In this document: in pieces, positions 60,301-64,000 of the stretch
How positions within the stretch are numbered: position 1 is the stretch's first letter
Layout of the letters: every line of letters begins with the position of its first letter
Assembly: GCA_001600695.1 (NCBI GenBank)
Contig: BCKQ01000003.1
Coordinates: 682,001 to 746,000, forward strand
Reading direction: 5' to 3'
Source of the DNA: Ascoidea asiatica
Lineage: Eukaryota; Ascomycota; Saccharomycetes; Ascoideales; Ascoideaceae
DNA length: 64,000 nt
Program-made: the position numbers and the translations under genes
The notes under the pieces: generated by a model
Database searches by the model: none
Told to the model about the DNA's origin: nothing
The model's input: the letters and a program-made list of their open reading frames with translations, nothing else

Positions 60301-61747
60301 TCCTGGAGCTCATGGAAACTCTTGCGAAACAGCTCTTTTCTTTTTTAAAACTCATGTTGAAAAAATATGGACAGATTTTTTATCTATTGTGAAGAACTCC
60401 GGAATAGAAAGTAGAACACTTTTGGAAGCATATCCTTTTTTTGAGTTTTTCAAGCAAATCAATAAAAATTTTGATCTAAAGTTATTGGATGAAATGAAAT
60501 TTGAAGAATCCTTTTCCATTTTAGCTGATGGCTTTCGTTTCATTGCAGATATATTTTTAAAATTACAAAAGTTTCGACAATTCGAGGTTTTAAAGAGCGA
60601 TAAAGCAAAAGCAGATTTTATGTTAATCAAACAAGCTAAAGTTGTTTCTATGACCGCCACATTTGCATCAATGAGAATAAAAGAGTTGAAACAATTGGGT
60701 GTGAAGTTTGACAATGTTTTGGTAGAAGAGGCGGGCCAATTAACTGAAATAGAAACTATTATTCCCTTCTTAGTATCGTCTAACATATCTCAGGGAGACA
60801 AAGGATCCTTAAAGAGAGCAATTTTAATTGGAGATCATAAACAAAACCATCCAATCATTCAAAACATGGTTTTGAGAACCCATTCCAGTTTTGATCAATC
60901 TTTATTTGAAAGATTCATAAAACTTGGGGTACAACATTTTACATTAGATCTTCAGGGACGAACAAGAAAAGAAATATGCTTTTTGTATAGTCATATTTAT
61001 CGAAATGTCACTACTGGAAAAGAATTAGAAAGTCTTGATTTTATGAAAATGGATCCCAAATACAAACTTGCAAACCCAGGTTTCAAAAACGTTTTTCAAT
61101 TCATTAATATCGATTTACATGATGGAAAAGGTGAACTTCAACCTTCACCAAATTTTTTTCAGAATGTAGGCGAAGCAGAGTATGCTGTTGCATTATATTG
61201 CTATATGAGATTGCTAAACTATCCAAGCAGTAAAATAACAATATTAACCATGTATGCTGGCCAAAAATTTTTAATTGAAGATATTTTAAATAGTAAATGT
61301 GGACTCGGGAAAAATGGTTCAGAGCTTAATGACAAAGAATTTAGATTTGGTCATCCACAAGTGTCTACCGTAGATAATTTTCAAGGAAACGAAAATGACT
61401 ACATAATTTTGTCATTATGCCGAACAAAACGACTTGGATATTTAAGAGATACTAAAAGATTAACTGTTGCATTATCTAGAGGTAAGCTTGGACTTTATGT
61501 GCTTGGTTATAAAAGGATTTTTGAAGAAACGCTTGAGCTTCGCTCAATAAAGGAAATTATAAAACGATTGATTCCAGAAGGAAAAACGACCAACTTGGAG
61601 GTTGTCACCGGAGAGCTATATAATCAAATAACTAGAAATACTAATGAGAAAAGCAATAATTCTATTGAAATCCAAGGCTTAGAACATTTGAGCAATTATA
61701 TAGAGCAAATGACGCAAACAAGAATAGACTTTGATAGAATGAACTAA
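57353..61747 (+). CDS. Aquarius/Cwf11-type intron-binding spliceosomal helicase
   Basis: 1,464 aa, SF1 Upf1-like helicase. Aquarius (IBP160; fission yeast Cwf11) binds the intron upstream of the branch site in activated spliceosomes and couples splicing to snoRNP assembly. The C-terminal two thirds match the human protein: [20 protein letters not shown] (Walker A at about 882-889), [53 protein letters not shown] (motif II, about 1123), [19 protein letters not shown] (motif III), [59 protein letters not shown] and [16 protein letters not shown]-like [15 protein letters not shown]. The N-terminal 650 residues are Asn/Ile/Leu/Lys-rich with helical repeats and an (ND)n run at about 122-142. S. 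cerevisiae lacks this gene. Confidence 0.93.
   Translation: [1464 protein letters not shown]
57716..57773 (+). repeat. (GATAAT)n coding (Asp-Asn)n
   Basis: Nine to ten perfect hexamers in the Aquarius N-terminal region, encoding alternating Asn-Asp; a likely slippage tract. Confidence 0.85.
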
Positions 61748-62033
61748 TTAAATACAAGGGATTATGCTGATAAAGCCAAAAGAGCAAAAAAAAATCTGTG
61801 CAAGGATTAAACTTAAAAATTAAAGTGATGTAGTTGATAAAGCAGTTAAACCAGGGAGAAAAAGAAATATAAAAAAAAGCTGAAACACTAAACATTATTA
61901 CTTGCTGCCATCGTTGCAAAAACAAAAAAAGCCATTAACCGAAACAAAAAGGAATTTGAAAACAATACTCAGCAATGGGTATTATAGGAATAAAAATTGA
62001 TATGAAGTATGAGAGAAATTAATTAATATTATG

Positions 62034-64000
62034 CTATCTGATTAAACTACTAAAGGATCTTCCTTTGGATTTTTTTTGCAGGAGCTGCTCAAATTTCGCT
62101 TTCCAGTCAAGTAATTCTTTCTCCAATCTTAAGGCTTTCTCTTTATTTTCTTTAATTTCTCTTTCGGCTCTTTTAGTTAACAATTGTGCTGTAGACTCAC
62201 TGACCAGAAATTCATCCATTCTTTCATTGAGCTTGTTAACTTTAATTTCAAGAGTTTCCTTCTCTTTAAGTAAATCTCTTATCTTAGAATTGGCTTGCTC
62301 TATTTGAGACTGATAAATTCTCATGGAGTGTTCATAAGTTCTTGAGTTTTTGTTTGATTCGAATTTTATATCATTTATTTGAACTAACTGCTGCTCCAAT
62401 TCTTTAATCCGGTTTTGCCAAAAGGAATCATTCGAATTTATAGAATTTCGTTGTAAAGATTTTATTCTCACTTGTAACTGTTTAATATATTTTTGAAGCC
62501 CCTCATTTTCTTGAAGAACCATTTGAATATCTTGCTTGTTTTGATCAATCTCTTTACGATACTTGGAACCTATCGAACGAAGTTCATTTATTTCTCTCTT
62601 CAAATTTTCATCGTCATATTTTTGTTTTTCTAGAAGGAGAGTCAAACCTGATGTTTTTTTCGACTGTCCTTCAGCAACTAATGATTGAAATCCTGTCGTT
62701 AGCTCTTGTACTCTCACCTCAAGACTCTTTTTATCATTTTGTAAATTATCTCTTTCTGTCATAAGTTCCTTCATGGACATATTAACAGCCCTGAATTGAT
62801 TTAAAACTGATTCGAGCTTACTAGTTTTATTACCATTGACCAGCGTGTCTATATCTCCTCGAGATTCTAATTGATTAATAAGGTTTTCATAAAACATCTT
62901 ATCATGTTTTGATTTCTCAACATTACCTTCGAGTTCTTCTTTTTCAGATATGATACTATCCAATTGCAATTGAAGTCTTTTTACTTCTTTCTGAAGAGTG
63001 GTTTCTGTGATTAAAGATTGTGCTAATTTTTTATTCAAGTCTTGAACTTGATTTTCCCTAGAAGCCAATTTACTACCGGATATATATTGAAGCTTGAATC
63101 GTTCAAGCTCTTCGGAAACAGCCTTGAAATTATTTCTCAATTTTTCTATTTCAGCTTCCTTATCGCCAGTAGCGTTTTCTAATCTATTGATTTTTAATTG
63201 AAGTTTAGCAGTTACTGCTTCAACATTTCTGGAATTGCCTCTCATCAAAAGAAGCGTTTGTGAAACTTCTTTTAATTCGTCTCTTGCATATTTTTCGGCT
63301 CTTTGTGATGACTTTATTAATGATTCTGCCTCATCGAGCTTACTAAAATAATCTTCAGATCTACTTTTGTAAAGTCTCATACTTTTTTCTAAATCAGAGA
63401 CCTTATTCTGAGCAACTTCTAGTCTGAGCTGAGTAGTAACTAATTGTTCTTTAAGTAAAAACGTAGTGGTTTCAGACTTGCTATGCTTTGTGGATAGAGA
63501 ATCATTAGAAGTACGCAGTAATCGTTTATATCGTTCAAGCTCTTGTCTTGATTGAGCAAGTTCTTCACGGGACAGTCGCAATTGTTTGGAAACACTCTGA
63601 TATGCTTTCATGAGTTCTTGGTTTGGGCCTGCGCCTGCGCCATTCCCATTAACAATATTATGATTTTCCTTCAATGGCAATGGTGGTAATTTTCTTGCTG
63701 GGGAACTATTTATTGTTTTTTCAGTCATATTGAAAAATGCTTCAGATTCGTTATTGTTGGCTTCAGCCTTATTAGAATTATAAAGAAACTGATTTTGTAA
63801 TTCTTGCTCAGTTCGTTTGACTGCTTTTTTTTCTAATTCTAAGCTCTCCTTCAAATCTCTATTCTCTTTAACCAAACTCTGAATTTTATTGAAATCAGTT
63901 TCGTTGTAAACATTTTTGGACAAGGAAGTTGCACTATTTCTATTAAGAGATTTAAGCTTTTCTACCTCAGCGGATAGTTTTTGATTATCAAACGCCTCCG
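62034..64000 (-). CDS. C-terminal part of a long coiled-coil protein (candidate myosin II tail), cut by window edge
   Basis: The frame is open from the window's right end through 654 codons to the stop at 62034, so the start lies outside; the first codons read EAFDNQKLSAEVEKLKSL. Nearly all of it is heptad coiled coil (Glu/Lys/Leu/Gln/Ser-rich). One break near 63640-63710 is rich in Pro, Asn and Gly (SPARKLPPLPLKEN, then GNGAGAGPN). The end is basic: WKAKFEQLLQKKSKGRSFSS then LIR. A non-muscle myosin II heavy-chain tail (Myo1) with a proline hinge fits this pattern. Mlp/Tpr, Uso1 or spindle-pole proteins are alternatives I cannot exclude without the N-terminal part. Codon use is less AT-extreme than in most genes of the window, like RPA190. 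Confidence 0.6.
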   Translation of the reverse strand, partial: EAFDNQKLSAEVEKLKSLNRNSATSLSKNVYNETDFNKIQSLVKENRDLKESLELEKKAVKRTEQELQNQFLYNSNKAEANNNESEAFFNMTEKTINSSPARKLPPLPLKENHNIVNGNGAGAGPNQELMKAYQSVSKQLRLSREELAQSRQELERYKRLLRTSNDSLSTKHSKSETTTFLLKEQLVTTQLRLEVAQNKVSDLEKSMRLYKSRSEDYFSKLDEAESLIKSSQRAEKYARDELKEVSQTLLLMRGNSRNVEAVTAKLQLKINRLENATGDKEAEIEKLRNNFKAVSEELERFKLQYISGSKLASRENQVQDLNKKLAQSLITETTLQKEVKRLQLQLDSIISEKEELEGNVEKSKHDKMFYENLINQLESRGDIDTLVNGNKTSKLESVLNQFRAVNMSMKELMTERDNLQNDKKSLEVRVQELTTGFQSLVAEGQSKKTSGLTLLLEKQKYDDENLKREINELRSIGSKYRKEIDQNKQDIQMVLQENEGLQKYIKQLQVRIKSLQRNSINSNDSFWQNRIKELEQQLVQINDIKFESNKNSRTYEHSMRIYQSQIEQANSKIRDLLKEKETLEIKVNKLNERMDEFLVSESTAQLLTKRAEREIKENKEKALRLEKELLDWKAKFEQLLQKKSKGRSFSSLIR

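Noticed and set aside
62034-63923. Start of the coiled-coil gene at 63923
   Set aside because: That codon is TTG, and the frame stays open upstream to the window edge with the same coiled-coil character, so the gene is partial.

Overview
The window looks like nuclear DNA of an ascomycete budding yeast (Saccharomycotina). It is very AT-rich, its codons strongly prefer A or T in third position, and its proteins carry Asn/Asp/Lys/Ser low-complexity runs. Five protein genes have short 5'-proximal introns with yeast-type donors (GTATGT or GTAAGT) and TACTAAY branch sites. Almost every gene has a recognisable yeast orthologue. Two traits argue against a close relative of Saccharomyces cerevisiae: a full-length Aquarius (intron-binding spliceosomal helicase) gene, and introns in NUG1, VPS73, CHK1 and VPS55, which are uninterrupted in S. 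cerevisiae as I know them. CTG codons are very rare. The only one seen in the hexokinase gene lies exactly where S. cerevisiae Hxk2 has its regulatory Ser15, so a CUG-reassigned lineage (Candida/Debaryomyces type or Ascoidea/Saccharomycopsis type) is possible but not shown.

Layout. 1-9.8 kb: a long non-coding left edge, fumarase (-), a Num1/Mcp5-like cortical PH protein (+), and a small frameshifted ORF (-). 9.8-16 kb: RTG2 (+) and a hexokinase (+), each behind more than 2 kb of intergenic DNA. 16-27 kb: NUG1 (-), YND1 (+), RPN7 (+), a VPS73-type sugar-porter gene (-), RPL28 (+). 27-39 kb: DOM34 (-), CUE3 (-), RPA190 (+), CHK1 (+). 39-45 kb: D-arabinitol dehydrogenase (-), a second Ynd1-type apyrase (-), RHB1 (-). 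47-52.5 kb: ZSP1-type carrier (+), VPS55 (+), MPM1-like (+), a split elongator tRNA-Met (-). 52.8-64 kb: FOL1 (-), GAR1 (-), Aquarius (+), and the C-terminal part of a long coiled-coil protein, possibly a myosin II tail (-), cut by the right edge.

The genes are ordinary chromosomal housekeeping genes with no operon logic, but several themes recur. Ribosome production and rescue: RPA190, NUG1, GAR1, RPL28, and the neighbours DOM34 and CUE3. Sugar, polyol and carbon sensing: hexokinase, VPS73-type porter, ARDH, fumarase, RTG2. Golgi/endosome: two apyrases and VPS55. Growth and checkpoint signalling: RHB1 and CHK1.

I found no mobile element, CRISPR array, virus remnant or obviously foreign gene cluster. 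The most interesting items are the CTG codon at the hexokinase phospho-site, the Aquarius gene in an intron-richer yeast, the paired apyrases, a possible +1 frameshift ORF, and shared promoter motifs.
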